From SCTD01 sp963781675 (GTDB lineage Bacteria; Actinomycetota; Actinomycetes; Mycobacteriales; SCTD01): 64,000 nt of DNA. Made by a program: the position numbers and the translations under genes. The DNA is taken from the NCBI GenBank assembly GCA_963781675.1, contig CAWAGF010000005.1, forward strand, positions 186,001-250,000, given 5' to 3'. Below the pieces are notes generated by a model. That model worked only from the letters and a program-made list of their open reading frames with translations, made no database searches and had not been told where the DNA came from. Position 1 is the first letter of the stretch; each line of letters opens with the position of its first letter. Positions 44,083-53,802 of the stretch are shown one piece after another.

Positions 44083-45030
44083 TCAGCGGGTGCGCGCGAG
44101 GTCGGCGGCCCCCACGAGACCCGCTTCGTTGCCCAGCGCGGCAGCCCGCACGTCGGCCAGCGGCCGCTGCCCCGTCCCGGTCAGCCGCTCCGCGAGGACC
44201 CGGCGCGCGGGAGCCAGCAGCAGCTCGCCGACCTCGCCGACGCCTCCGCCCACCACGAACGCCCCCGGGTCGAGCACGGCGGCCAGGTCGGCCAGCCCCT
44301 GGCCGAGCCACGAGCCGATGACCTCGAAGCACTCCACCGCGGCCGGGTCGCCCTCCTGCGCCGCGCGGGTGACCTCCCGCGCCTCGATGCCCTCGGGCCG
44401 GCCGTCGCCCAGCTCGCGCAGCCGCGCGCCGTAGACCCGCCGCACGTCGGCGATCTCGCGGGCCTCGCGCAGGAGCGCGCGCCCCGAGCAGTACTGCTCC
44501 CAGCACCCGCGCTGGCCGCAGCCGCACCGGCGCCCGCCCGGCACGACCTGCACGTGGCCGAACTCCGCGCCGATGCCGAAGCGCCCCCGGTAGAGCTGCC
44601 CGCCGAGGACGATGCCGCCGCCGATGCCCGTGCCGACGGTGACCACGACCAGGTCAGGCTCGCCCGTGCCGGCGCCGAAGCGGTGCTCGGCCCAGGCGGC
44701 GGCGTTCGCGTCGTTCTCGACCACGACCGGCAGGCCGACGCGGGCCTGCACGGCGTCGCGCAGCGGCTCGTCGCGCCAGCTCGGCAGGTTCGGCGAGGTG
44801 AGCACCCGTGCCCGGTCGGCGTCGATGAAGCCGGCTGCGCCGATGCCGACCGCCTCGACCTCCCGCCCGTCGCGCAGCTCCTGCACGCACTGGGCGATGA
44901 CGTCCTCGACGTCCGACGGGCCGGCCGACGGCGGGGTGGCCCGGCGGGTGCGGGCCAGGACGGTGCCGTCCTCGTCCACGACGCCGGCCGCGACCTTCGT
45001 GCCCCCGACGTCGACGCCGATCGTCAGCAC
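44083..45030 (-). CDS. glk: ROK-family glucokinase
   Basis: This enzyme phosphorylates glucose, and in actinomycetes its counterpart often takes part in carbon catabolite control. The 315-residue protein begins LTIGVDVGGTKVAAGVVDEDG (ATP site). It has GLPVVVENDANAAAWAEHRFG, the ROK signature VVTVGTGIGGGIVLGGQLYRG, and the zinc-binding loop GHVQVVPGGRRCGCGQRGCWEQYCSG. It starts at GTG 45030, 18 bases after the small gene 45049-45357. Its position near fadD15 and pfk matches the Streptomyces glkA neighbourhood. Confidence 0.93.
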   Translation of the reverse strand: MLTIGVDVGGTKVAAGVVDEDGTVLARTRRATPPSAGPSDVEDVIAQCVQELRDGREVEAVGIGAAGFIDADRARVLTSPNLPSWRDEPLRDAVQARVGLPVVVENDANAAAWAEHRFGAGTGEPDLVVVTVGTGIGGGIVLGGQLYRGRFGIGAEFGHVQVVPGGRRCGCGQRGCWEQYCSGRALLREAREIADVRRVYGARLRELGDGRPEGIEAREVTRAAQEGDPAAVECFEVIGSWLGQGLADLAAVLDPGAFVVGGGVGEVGELLLAPARRVLAERLTGTGQRPLADVRAAALGNEAGLVGAADLARTR

Positions 45031-45048
45031 GCCCCGGTCCTCAACGTC

Positions 45049-45357
45049 TCAGTCCTCGCGGACGTCGATGTGCTGCACGTCCGGACGGCGGCCCGGCTCC
45101 GGCTCGGACGCGCTGCTGACCGTCGTCCGCAGCGCCGCGACGAAGGAGGCCGCCGCGTCGAGCAGGTGCTCGACCGTCTCCGGCCGCACGCCCCGCACGG
45201 CGGCGATCCCCTGGCACACCGGGCAGACCGTGCACTCGGGCGCGCCGGTGGCCAGCCCGTCCAGGTGCCCGCCGGCGCGGGTCCGGACCCACTCCTCCGC
45301 GGCCTGGAAGAGGCGCGCGGCCTCCTCCGCCGCCGAGCCCACCGGCTGCGCGCTCAC
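45049..45357 (-). CDS. Conserved hypothetical actinobacterial protein with CxxC pair
   Basis: I do not recognise a function. The 102-residue protein has an N-terminal helix rich in Ala/Glu (AAEEAARLFQAAEEWVRTRA), a CTVCPVCQ motif that could bind a metal with partners elsewhere, and an acidic C-terminus (HIDVRED). Its GTG at 45357 overlaps the stop of the ArsA-like gene (GTGA), so it is the partner following that ATPase in the operon. Confidence 0.75.
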   Translation of the reverse strand: MSAQPVGSAAEEAARLFQAAEEWVRTRAGGHLDGLATGAPECTVCPVCQGIAAVRGVRPETVEHLLDAAASFVAALRTTVSSASEPEPGRRPDVQHIDVRED

Positions 45358-46538
45358 GAGCGCATCCAGACCGACGGGTCCGGCTCGAAGCGCACGACCA
45401 GGCGCCCGCCGGTGAGCGAGGCGCCCGCGACGGTGCACCTGCGGAGCGCGCTCGGCAGCGCGAGCACCCGCCGGTGGCCGGCGACCGTGACGGCGAGCTC
45501 GTCGCCGGTACGGGTCAGCTCGAGGTCCTCGCGGCGGGCCAGCGGCAGAGCGAGCGACAGCTCGAAGCCGTCGCTCGACGGCCGGACGTCCAGCAGGTCG
45601 GGCAGCTGCTCCGGGACCGGCGCGGGGTCGGCGTCGCCGTACAGCTCGCGCCCCACCTCGGTCAGCGCGGCCAGCCCCACCGGCTCGACCGCGCGGTACG
45701 GCGACACGAGGACCGGAAGCCCGTCGGCGTCCGCGCGCACGCCCTCGAGCTGCGCCGCCTGCGCGGCGGCCCAGCCGGCCAGGAACGGGTCGTCCGACGG
45801 CGGGAACACCCGGTTGGCGAGCAGCCCGTCGACGCGGTAGCCGTACAGCGCGAGCGAGGTCAGGGTGCGTCGGGCCTCGGCGACGACCACCGCCTCGGGC
45901 GTGAGGACCAGCCGCACGGACGTGGTCGGTGCGGTCAGCACGGCCCGCACCTGGAGCAGCTCGCGGTGCAGCCGCTCCACCGCGTCGAAGACGTCCTCGC
46001 GCGGCACGGCGGGGCCGGACACCCGCGACAGCAGCGGCCGGACGGCCCGCAGCGCGCGGCGCTGCGCCGGGAAGACCCGCTCGACGTACCAGGTGAGCGC
46101 GTCCGGCAGGGCCAGCAGCCGCAGCGTCTCCCCCGTCGGCGCGCAGTCGACGACGACGAGGTCCCACGGCCCGGCGGTGGCCTGGCGGGTGACCTCGAGC
46201 AGCGCGAGGACCTCCTCCGCGCCGGGCAGCACGGTCAGCTCCTCGGCCTGCAGCGCGTCCACGCCGGCCCGCTCGAGCAGTGCGGTGAGGTAGCTCTGGA
46301 TCTCCCGCCAGCTGCGCTCGAAGGCGCGCTGCGCGTCCACCTGCATCGCGTACAGCCCGGTGTCGACCTCGGTGGGAGTCGGACCGAGGGGGACGCCCAG
46401 CGCGTCGCCGAGCGAGTGCGCCGGGTCGGTCGAGAGCACGAGCACCTTGCTGCCGCGGGCCGCGGCGGCGGCAGCGGTGGCGGCGGACGCGGTCGTCTTG
46501 CCGACCCCGCCCTTGCCGGTGAAGAGCAGGACCCTCAC
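45354..46538 (-). CDS. ArsA/GET3-like P-loop ATPase
   Basis: A 394-residue ATPase like mycobacterial Rv2184c. The deviant Walker A is FTGKGGVGKTTASAATAAAAA at residues 6-26; the switch motifs STDPAHSLGDALGVPLG and VVVDCAPTGETLRLLALPD follow. The C-terminal region (from about 300) is a small beta-rich, Hsp20-like domain (LSLALPLARREDLELTRTGDELAVTVAGHRRVLALP), which is common in actinobacterial and chloroplast ArsA-like proteins. There is no arsenic-resistance context; a role in membrane-protein or envelope targeting is inference. GTG 46538 lies five bases after the SRPBCC stop. Confidence 0.88.
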   Translation of the reverse strand: MRVLLFTGKGGVGKTTASAATAAAAAARGSKVLVLSTDPAHSLGDALGVPLGPTPTEVDTGLYAMQVDAQRAFERSWREIQSYLTALLERAGVDALQAEELTVLPGAEEVLALLEVTRQATAGPWDLVVVDCAPTGETLRLLALPDALTWYVERVFPAQRRALRAVRPLLSRVSGPAVPREDVFDAVERLHRELLQVRAVLTAPTTSVRLVLTPEAVVVAEARRTLTSLALYGYRVDGLLANRVFPPSDDPFLAGWAAAQAAQLEGVRADADGLPVLVSPYRAVEPVGLAALTEVGRELYGDADPAPVPEQLPDLLDVRPSSDGFELSLALPLARREDLELTRTGDELAVTVAGHRRVLALPSALRRCTVAGASLTGGRLVVRFEPDPSVWMRS

Positions 46539-46542
46539 GAGG

Positions 46543-46981
46543 TCAGGCCCGCGACTCGACGCGCTTCTTGAGCTCCTTCAGCGCCGAGTCCATGATCATC
46601 TTCTCGGCCTTGCGCTTGAACATCCCGAGCATCGGCATCGAGATGTCCACCGCCAGCCGGTACGTCACCTCGGTGCCGCTCGCCCTTGGCCGCGAGGGCG
46701 TACGAGCCGACCTGCGACTTCTGCACCGCGCTCTTGCCGACCAGCTCCCACTGCACGCCCGTGTCGTTCCAGTCGTAGGCGAGGACGTACTCGTCCTTGA
46801 GGACGCCGGCGTCCATGACGAAGCGGGCCTGCGCCGGCTTGCCGTCCGCGGTGGTCTCCACGACCTCGGCGCTCTTGATCTGGCCGGTCCACTCGGGGTA
46901 GCTGTCGATGTCCGCGATCACGGCCAGCACCTGCTCCGGCGGGGCGGCGATGGTGATGGTGGAGCTCGCGACGTCGGCCAT
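46543..46981 (-). CDS. SRPBCC/polyketide-cyclase-like protein, one frame change
   Basis: A roughly 145-residue START-like ligand-binding protein resembling mycobacterial Rv2185c. The N-terminus ADVASSTITIAAPPEQVLAVIADIDSYPEWTGQIKSAEV is classic SRPBCC. The frame changes at about 46680: the conserved C-terminus, GTEVTYRLAVDISMPMLGMF followed by a basic helix ending KKRVESRA, is in another frame and stops at 46543. It is upstream of, and in the same direction as, the ArsA-like ATPase. The ligand is unknown. Confidence 0.85.
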
Positions 46982-46991
46982 GGCCGCGAGG

Positions 46992-47756
46992 CTAGTACTC
47001 CAGCAGGAAGGGCGTCCCGGTCCCCCGGAAGTGCCCGACGTTGACGCACTCGGTGCGCCCGATGCGGGTCCGCGCGTGCAGCGGCTGGTGCACGTGCCCG
47101 AACAGCACCAGCTCCGGCGAGGTGTCCCGCACCGCGTCCAGCACCGCCTCGCTGCCCCGCTCGAACCGCCGCGCCTCGACGTCGTAGAGCAGCCCCGGCA
47201 GGGCCGGCGGGATGTGGCAGGCCAGCACGTCGACGGCCCCCACGGCGGCCACCTTGCGGGCGTAGTCCTCGTCGTCCACCTCGTACGGCGTCCGCATCGG
47301 CGTGCGCAGCCCGCCGCCGACGAACCCCCACCGCTTGCCGCCGATGTCCACGACCTGGCCGTCCAGCACCTCGTGCCCGGGCTTGAGGTAGTCGGGCCAC
47401 ATCGCCGGCACGTCGACGTTGCCGTAGGTCAGGTAGGCCGGCTCGGGCATGGCGGCGAACAGCGCGGCGTACTGCCCGCGCACCTGCTGGTCCAGCGCCG
47501 CCCGCGGGTCGTCCAGCCCGCCCCACAGCGCGCGGGAGAGCTCGCGCGCGTCGTCGAAGCGCTTGGCGGTGCGCAGCGCCACGAGCCGCTCGGCGCTCTC
47601 CGCGCCGAACAGCGCGGCGAAGATCCCGCCGCTGCTGTCCTGGTAGTCGAGGAACAGCACCAGGTCGCCGAGGCAGACCAGCACGTCGGCGTCGTCCTTG
47701 GCCCGGGCCAGCGGCTCCACCTGGCCGTGCACGTCGCTGACCACGGCTACCCGCAC
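46992..47756 (-). CDS. Metallophosphoesterase
   Basis: A 254-residue calcineurin-like phosphoesterase. The di-metal motifs are VRVAVVSDVHGQVEPL at the N-terminus, LVCLGDLVLFLDY, TYGNVD (the GN[H/D]-type motif), VLACHIPPA and LVLFGHVHQPLHART. GTG 47756 gives the compact start. It is 10 bases upstream of the SRPBCC gene, in the same operon direction. The substrate is unknown; relatives act on cyclic nucleotides, nucleic acids or phospholipids. Confidence 0.88.
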   Translation of the reverse strand: MRVAVVSDVHGQVEPLARAKDDADVLVCLGDLVLFLDYQDSSGGIFAALFGAESAERLVALRTAKRFDDARELSRALWGGLDDPRAALDQQVRGQYAALFAAMPEPAYLTYGNVDVPAMWPDYLKPGHEVLDGQVVDIGGKRWGFVGGGLRTPMRTPYEVDDEDYARKVAAVGAVDVLACHIPPALPGLLYDVEARRFERGSEAVLDAVRDTSPELVLFGHVHQPLHARTRIGRTECVNVGHFRGTGTPFLLEY

Positions 47757-47766
47757 GCCGCGGACC

Positions 47767-48186
47767 CTACGAGAAGAGCAGCCCCAGCAGCGCGACGACC
47801 GCGATGACGGCGAGCACCACACCGAAGGCGACACCCATCCGCTGGCCGCGGCTCAGCCGGGTGAGGTCGCCGACGCCGGGCAGCTCGAGCAGCGGGCCCT
47901 CGCTCTCGCGCAGGCCGGCCAGGAAGCCCGCCCCGCACGCCGAGCAGGCGTCGTGCGCGAGAGAGTTGCTCGCCCCGCACGTGGTGCACGGCCAGGTCGG
48001 GTCGCCCTCGGCCGGGGCCGCCGGCCTCGGCGCCGCGACCGGCGCCGGCACGGTCACGGGGGCCATGACGACCGGGGCCGGGGCCGGCCGCAGGTCGGCG
48101 TGGCAGAGGGTGCACCAGGGCGCGCCGGGGCGCACGCTGGCCCGGCAGTGCGGGCAGCGCGTGGCGGTCTCGAGCAGGTCGTCCAC
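47767..48186 (-). CDS. Zinc-ribbon protein with C-terminal membrane anchor
   Basis: A 139-residue protein of unknown function. Two zinc ribbons are visible, TRCPHCRASVRPGAPWCTLC (about 9-28) and WPCTTCGASNSLAHDACSAC (about 67-86), linked by a Pro/Ala-rich stretch, with a membrane helix at the C-terminus (VAFGVVLAVIAVVALLGLLF). The start is uncertain: GTG 48186 is the only reasonable start close to the first ribbon. It lies 10 bases before the metallophosphoesterase gene and is divergent from fadD15. Confidence 0.72.
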   Translation of the reverse strand: MDDLLETATRCPHCRASVRPGAPWCTLCHADLRPAPAPVVMAPVTVPAPVAAPRPAAPAEGDPTWPCTTCGASNSLAHDACSACGAGFLAGLRESEGPLLELPGVGDLTRLSRGQRMGVAFGVVLAVIAVVALLGLLFS

Positions 48187-48291
48187 GTCCGGTCGATCGG
48201 CAGCCTCCTCGGCGGCCTGTAGCCCTGTGACGTGCGCGATAGGGTCGAGCCGCCGGGCTGAGCGCCCGCGCGGACGCGTCGAGGAGCCACG

Positions 48292-50079
48292 GTGCAGGAG
48301 TACTCCACCCCCCCAGCGGTCGAGATCGAGGACAGCGCCGCGCTGACCGACGCCGTCCGCGACCGGGCCGCGAGCCACCCCGACGACGTCGTCTTCACCC
48401 GCAAGGTCGACGGCCGCTGGGCGCCGGTCACGGCCAAGGAGTTCGCCACCGAGGTCGCCTCGATCGCCGCCGGCCTGGCCGCCGCGGGCGTGCAGGCCGG
48501 CGACCGCGTCGGCCTGATGAGCAAGACGCGGTACGAGTGGACGCTCTGCGACTACGCGATCTGGACCGCCGGCGCCGTGACGGTGCCGATCTACGAGACC
48601 TCCTCCGCCGAGCAGGTGCAGTGGAACCTCGGCGACTCCGGGGCGACGGCGTGCATCGTCGAGTCGGCCGCCCACCAGGCGACGCTCGACGAGGTCCGCG
48701 ACCAGCTGCCGGACCTCCGGGGCGCCTGGCAGATCGACGCCGGCGGCCTCGAGGAGCTGGCCGCGTCCGGGCGGGACGTCCCGGAGTCCGAGCTCGAGGA
48801 GCGCCGCGCGACGCTGAGCGTCCACTCGCTCGCCACGATCATCTACACCTCCGGCACGACCGGCCGGCCCAAGGGCTGCGAGCTGACGCACGGCAACCTG
48901 CTCGGCACCGGCCGCAGCGCCTCGCTCGTGCTGCCCGAGCTGTTCAACGAGGACGGCTCGACGCTGCTGTTCCTGCCGCTGGCCCACGTCTTCGCGCGGC
49001 TCATCCAGACCGCCTGCGTCGAGAGCGGCGCCCGCATGGGCCACACCGCCGACATCAAGGCGCTGCTGCCGGACTTCGCGACCTTCCAGCCGACCTTCAT
49101 CCTGTCGGTCCCGCGCGTGTTCGAGAAGGTCTACAACACCGCCAAGCAGAAGGCGCACGGCGACGGCAAGGGCAAGGTCTTCGACCGCGCCGAGTCGGTG
49201 GCGATCGCCTACTCCGAGGCGCTCGACAAGGGTGGCGCGTCCCTGCCGCTGAAGCTGCAGCACGGCCTGTTCGACAAGCTCGTCTACTCCAAGCTGCGCG
49301 CCGCGATGGGCGGCAAGGTCGCCTGGGCCGTCTCCGGCGGCGCCCCGCTCGGCGCGCGCCTCGGCCACTTCTACCGCGGCATCGGCATCACGATCCTCGA
49401 GGGCTGGGGGCTGACCGAGACCACCGCAGCGGGCACCGTGAACACGCCGGCCAACATCCGGATCGGCACGGTCGGCCGGCCCTCCCCCGGCGTCACGATC
49501 AAGATCGCCGACGACGGCGAGATCCTCATGTCGGGCGAGAACGTCTACCAGGGCTACTGGCACAACTCCGACGCCACGGGCGAGACCGTCGTGGACGGCT
49601 GGTTCCACACCGGCGACATCGGCGAGCTCGACGCGCAGGGGTACCTGAGGATCACCGGCCGCAAGAAGGAGCTCATCGTCACGGCGGGCGGCAAGAACGT
49701 CGCCCCCGCGGTGCTCGAGGACCGCCTGCGGGCCCACCCGTTGGTCAGCCAGTGCATGGTCGTCGGCGACCAGAAGCCGTTCATCGCCTGCCTGGTCACC
49801 CTCGACCAGGAGGCGCTGCCGGGCTGGCTGAAGAGCAAGGGCAAGCCGGAGTCCAGCGACGTCGCCGCGCTGGCGCAGGACCCGGACGTGCAGGCCGAGA
49901 TCCAGTCCGCCGTCGACAGCGCCAACAAGGCGGTGTCCAAGGCCGAGGCGATCCGGAAGTTCCAGGTCCTCCCGGAGGACTGGACGGAGGAGGGCGGCCA
50001 GATGACGCCCTCGCTCAAGCTCAAGCGGTCGGTGGTCATGAAGCAGTACGCCGACGCCGTTGAAGGCCTCTACACCTAG
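48292..50079 (+). CDS. fadD15: Long-chain fatty-acid-CoA ligase, FadD15 type
   Basis: An AMP-forming acyl-CoA synthetase that activates fatty acids for lipid synthesis or degradation. The 595-residue protein has P-loop YTSGTTGRPKG at about 185-195, LPLAHVFARLIQ, the adenine motif ILEGWGLTETTAAGTVN and the hinge region GWFHTGDIGELDAQGYLRITGRKKELIVTAGGKNVAP. It starts at GTG 48292. Position beside the ArsA/SRPBCC genes and upstream of pimB' matches Rv2187-Rv2188c. Confidence 0.93.
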   Translation: MQEYSTPPAVEIEDSAALTDAVRDRAASHPDDVVFTRKVDGRWAPVTAKEFATEVASIAAGLAAAGVQAGDRVGLMSKTRYEWTLCDYAIWTAGAVTVPIYETSSAEQVQWNLGDSGATACIVESAAHQATLDEVRDQLPDLRGAWQIDAGGLEELAASGRDVPESELEERRATLSVHSLATIIYTSGTTGRPKGCELTHGNLLGTGRSASLVLPELFNEDGSTLLFLPLAHVFARLIQTACVESGARMGHTADIKALLPDFATFQPTFILSVPRVFEKVYNTAKQKAHGDGKGKVFDRAESVAIAYSEALDKGGASLPLKLQHGLFDKLVYSKLRAAMGGKVAWAVSGGAPLGARLGHFYRGIGITILEGWGLTETTAAGTVNTPANIRIGTVGRPSPGVTIKIADDGEILMSGENVYQGYWHNSDATGETVVDGWFHTGDIGELDAQGYLRITGRKKELIVTAGGKNVAPAVLEDRLRAHPLVSQCMVVGDQKPFIACLVTLDQEALPGWLKSKGKPESSDVAALAQDPDVQAEIQSAVDSANKAVSKAEAIRKFQVLPEDWTEEGGQMTPSLKLKRSVVMKQYADAVEGLYT

Positions 50080-50095
50080 TGCCCCAGCGGCGCGG

Positions 50096-50117
50096 GGTCG
50101 CCGGATCGCCGGCGACC
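50096..50117 (+). terminator. Hairpin after fadD15
   Basis: GGTCGCCGG and CCGGCGACC form a perfect 9-base stem with a 4-base loop (ATCG), starting 17 bases after the fadD15 stop. There is no real T run (GCCTTCCG follows), which is usual for terminators in very GC-rich genomes. It lies in a 196-base gap before an ABC transporter gene that has its own AAGGAG site. Confidence 0.6.
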
Positions 50118-50275
50118 GCCTTCCGCGTCACGCTGCTCGTCCTGTGCAGCGGCGCTCGTGAACCTGGGGCCGGTGGACGCCTCGTGAGGTCTCACCCGCC
50201 GCTGGTCCACTGGCCTGCCGTACACCTCTGCCCCATGCTCTGAAGTCGTTCCCCCCAGCGGCCGAAGGAGCAAGG

Positions 50276-50980
50276 ATGAACCCCGTCCTCCTGGCCCAGG
50301 ACCTGGTCGTCGACTTCGGTGCCGTGCGCGCGGTCGGCGGCTTCGACCTCTCGGTCGCCGCTGGCGCCTCCGTCGCGCTCGTCGGGCGCAACGGCGCAGG
50401 CAAGTCCACGACGATGCGCGTGCTGGCCGGCGTCCTCCCGCCGAGCTCCGGACGCGTCCAGGTGATGGGCGTGGACGCTGCGGAAGATCCTGCGGGTGTC
50501 CGGTCGGCGGTCGGCTACTGCCCGGACGTCGGAGGTCTCATCCCGCGCGCCACGCCGTGGGAGCACCTGCAGCTCGCGGCCAGGCTGCGCGGGATGTCCG
50601 ACTGGCGGGACCGCGCCGCCGACCTGCTCGAGCGCTTCGACCTGCAGGCTGCTGCCGACCGCGTCACCTCCGGCTTCTCGCACGGCATGAGCCGCCGCCT
50701 GTCGGTCGTCCTCGCGGCGTTCCACGAGCCGCGCCTGCTGCTGCTCGACGAGCCGTTCGACGGCGTCGACCCCCTGGGCGTCGACGCGACGCTCGAGGTC
50801 GTACGACAGGCCCGGGAGCGGGGCGCCGCAGTCCTGGTGTCGACGCACCTGCTCGAGCTCGCCGTGGCCGCCTGCCAGGAGGCCGTCGTGCTCAAGGGCG
50901 GACGGGTCGTCGGTGCCGCACCGGCAGCCGAGCTGACCGGGCGCGACGGCGACGCGAAGTACCGCGCCCTCATCTCGTGA
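50276..50980 (+). CDS. ABC transporter ATP-binding protein with degenerate signature motif
   Basis: The 234-residue ATPase of an exporter or drug-type ABC system, encoded with its membrane partner. Walker A is GRNGAGKST at about 39-47, Walker B LLLLDEPFDGVDP, and the H-loop STHLLE. The signature, normally LSGGQ, reads FSHGMSRR, a recurring variant in ABC-2-type ATPases. ATG 50276 follows GAAGGAGCAAGG. Its TGA overlaps the partner's GTG (GTGA at 50977). Confidence 0.9.
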   Translation: MNPVLLAQDLVVDFGAVRAVGGFDLSVAAGASVALVGRNGAGKSTTMRVLAGVLPPSSGRVQVMGVDAAEDPAGVRSAVGYCPDVGGLIPRATPWEHLQLAARLRGMSDWRDRAADLLERFDLQAAADRVTSGFSHGMSRRLSVVLAAFHEPRLLLLDEPFDGVDPLGVDATLEVVRQARERGAAVLVSTHLLELAVAACQEAVVLKGGRVVGAAPAAELTGRDGDAKYRALIS

Positions 50981-52481
50981 CCAGCTCCTTCGCGCAGGTG
51001 CGGGCGCTGTTGGCCCTGCGGTGGCAGATGGCCCGCGCGCCCGGGCTACGCCTCGCGATCGTCCTCGCGGCCGCCACCGTCCTCTGGCTGCTCTACCTCG
51101 TGATCGGCAGCGCGGAGCTGCTCGACGCGCCGACGCTGGCCACGGCGGTGGACGTGGCACCGGCTGCCTACCTCGGCTTCGGGGTCCTCGCGGTGATCGC
51201 GCCGCTCACGGCGGGCGGGGGCAACGAGGTCGTCCCGCCGGACCAGCTCGTCGGCTACCCGGTCCGGCCGTCGACGCAGTTCTTCGGCGGGCTCCTGCTG
51301 GCGCCGCTCAACCTCGTGTGGGTCGTCCAGCTGCTGGTGCTGACCGGTCTGACCTCGTACCTGACGATCGACGGGAGCCTGTGGCGCGGCGCGGCGACGA
51401 GCATCGCGTACGTCCTGTGCCTCACGGTGGCGGGGCAGGCGCTCGCCTGGCTGGTCGTCGGCCTTCGCCAGACGCAGGGAGGACGCCGACTCGTCAGCGG
51501 GCTCGGGATCGGCCTCCTGCTCTGCGCGGTGCTGCTGGTGCGGACCGGGCACGGCGACGTCGTCCTGGAGCGGAGCCCGACACGCAGCATCGCGGCCGGC
51601 GTGATCGCCGGCGGCGACGGCCACCTCGTGCGCTGGGGCATCACGACCGGCGTCCTCCTCCTCAGCGCAGGCCTGTCGTTGCTCCTGGGCGCGCGCACGT
51701 GCGCCTGGGCGCTGCGCCGGCCCGGCGACGTCGGCCTCAACCGGCACACGGAGCCGGTGCGCCGTCGCCAGAGCAAGCGGAGCGCGCTCCGCGAGCTCGT
51801 CGCCATCGACCGCGCATCCGTGTGGCGCGCTCCCGCCCTGCGCCGCGGCGGCCTCGTGCTCGCGGTCCTGCCGGGCTTGATCGCGGCCGGGGCGGCCGTC
51901 CCCTGGGAGTCGATGATCGTGCTGCCCGGCCTGGTGGCCGCCGGCGCCGGGCTGCTGTTCGGCGTGAACGCCTTCTGCCTGGACGGCTCCGGCGCGGTCT
52001 GGCTGGCGAGCCTGCCGCACGACCCGAGGCTGGTCGCCCGCGCCAAGGCCATCGTGCTCGGCGAGACGGTGCTGGCCGCCGTCGCCGTCGCCGCGCTGTC
52101 CGGGAGCCTGCGCAGCCCGGGCTCCCCCACCGCGGCGCAGGTGACGGCGATCATCGCCAGCGGGCTCGCCTGCAGCGCCCTCGTCATCGCCGGTGGGATG
52201 AAGATGTCGACGACCCGCCCGCACCGCGCCGACCTGCGCGGACCGCGCGATGCCGTCGCTCCCCCGGGGGCCCTCGCCATCGCGAGCGCCCGGCTCGCCC
52301 TGCCCGCGGCGTTCGCCGGGATCCTGCTCGGCTCGGCCAGCCAGACCGGGGTCTGGTGGTGGCCGCCGCTGCTCGCGACGCCCGTCCTGCTGCTGGCCGT
52401 GCTGTCCGTATGCGGAGCCTGCGCCGCTACGACGACCCGTTCCAGCGCGCCCGCATCGTGCAGACGGTCGCGGCAGGGTGA
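50977..52481 (+). CDS. ABC-transporter membrane subunit, one frame change near the 3' end
   Basis: A membrane protein of about 500 residues with about ten hydrophobic segments, encoded immediately after and overlapping its ATPase. It begins TSSFAQVRALLALRWQMAR, the usual start of actinobacterial ABC-2-like permeases with a basic cytoplasmic helix. The frame changes near 52415; the likely true end is LRRYDDPFQRARIVQTVAAG at 52481, while the undisturbed frame would run into low-quality sequence. The transported substrate is not indicated. Confidence 0.8.
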
Positions 52482-52573
52482 CTACTCAGGACCATCTTCG
52501 CCCGATTCACCTCCACCTCGAGCGAGGTCTGGCAGCGTCGAGACCTCACGCACGACGACGGAGGTGCACGACT

Positions 52574-53737
52574 GTGGGCAGGGCCTGGCGGACCGCCGTC
52601 GCCGCAGCGCTGCTGACGACGGTGCTGGCCGGTCCGGCGCTGGCCGAGGACTCGGCGGTGCTCCAGCAGCGGGCGAACCAGCAGAGCGCTGAGCTGGAGG
52701 CGAGCCGGGCCCGGCAGGAGCAGGCGAGCCAGGACGCCACCACCGCACTCGAGGCGTACCAGGCCGCGCAGCGCGAGGCGGAGGCAGCCGTACGCCACGC
52801 GCGTCAGCAGGCCGGCATGCTCCGGCTCGCCGAGCGGCGCACGGCGGAGACGCGGGAGCGGCTCTCCCGCTACGTCGGCTCGCTCTACCGCACCGGCATG
52901 GGCAACGGTCAGCTCGCCGTCTACTCCGGCCTGATGGACGCCAGCACGCCCCAGCAGCTGTTCCGCGGGCTCGGCATGGTCGCCCGCGTGGGCGGCAACC
53001 AGAACGACGCGTTCGTCGGTCTGGCCCGCGCCGAGGAGGCGCAGGCCCGCGCCGCGACCCGCGCGAAGCAGGCTGCGGACGCCGCCAGGGCCGCCACGGA
53101 CCGCGCCGCCGCTGCCAAGCGCCGGGCGGACCAGGTCGTCGCCGACGCCGCTGCCACCGTGGCCAGCACCCTCACCGAGCTCGCGAAGACGCAGCAGGCG
53201 CTGGCCGCGGCGCAGCGACGCGAGGCCCTCATCGCCTCCGCCGCGCTCATCGCCCGCCAGCGCTCGGCCGTCCCGCTCGCCGCCATCGAGGGCGCCCTGG
53301 CCGACCGGCCCGTGCCGGAGTGCAAGGGCGGCGAGGTGCACGGCTTCCCGAACGGCCGCCTGCCCACCAGCGCCCTCTGCCCCCTCTGGGGCACCAGCGG
53401 CGCCCTGCTGCGCGCGGACGCCGCCGCCTCGTTCGACGCGATGAGCAAGGAGTACGGCGCGGAGTTCGGCGAGCCGATCTGCGTCACCGACTCCTACCGG
53501 AGCCTGCCCGAGCAGGTCGCGGTGGCCGCGGCCAAGCCGACGCTGGCCGCCGTACCGGGCAGCAGCAACCACGGCTGGGGCGTCGCCCTCGACCTCTGCG
53601 GCGCCATCCAGGGCTTCGGGACGAAGCAGCACCAGTGGATGGTCGAGCACTCGATGGCGTACGGGTGGTTCCACCCGGCGTGGGCCCAGCAGGGCGGCAG
53701 CAGACCTGAGCCCTGGCACTGGGAGTTCGCGCTCTAG
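52574..53737 (+). CDS. Secreted coiled-coil protein with C-terminal M15 (VanY-type) D-Ala-D-Ala carboxypeptidase domain
   Basis: A 387-residue exported cell-wall enzyme. Signal peptide GRAWRTAVAAALLTTVLAGPALA is followed by a long coiled coil (about 25-235, of the kind that regulates peptidoglycan hydrolases). The catalytic domain covers about 275-385, with the zinc motifs AVPGSSNHGWGVALDLC and EPWHWEF. GTG 52574 is used. It is separated from the exporter by 92 bases and not obviously coupled to it. It would trim stem peptides of peptidoglycan. Confidence 0.88.
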   Translation: MGRAWRTAVAAALLTTVLAGPALAEDSAVLQQRANQQSAELEASRARQEQASQDATTALEAYQAAQREAEAAVRHARQQAGMLRLAERRTAETRERLSRYVGSLYRTGMGNGQLAVYSGLMDASTPQQLFRGLGMVARVGGNQNDAFVGLARAEEAQARAATRAKQAADAARAATDRAAAAKRRADQVVADAAATVASTLTELAKTQQALAAAQRREALIASAALIARQRSAVPLAAIEGALADRPVPECKGGEVHGFPNGRLPTSALCPLWGTSGALLRADAAASFDAMSKEYGAEFGEPICVTDSYRSLPEQVAVAAAKPTLAAVPGSSNHGWGVALDLCGAIQGFGTKQHQWMVEHSMAYGWFHPAWAQQGGSRPEPWHWEFAL

Positions 53738-53802
53738 CAAGGTGGGTACCGTCCGTGCATCCGCTCCTGATCCCGCGGGCCACCCGAGCTCAGGAGTGCC
53801 AC

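Noticed and set aside
45354..46538. Arsenite-transporting ATPase function
   Set aside because: No arsB, arsD or arsR nearby; the conserved context points to the Rv2184c-type housekeeping ATPase.
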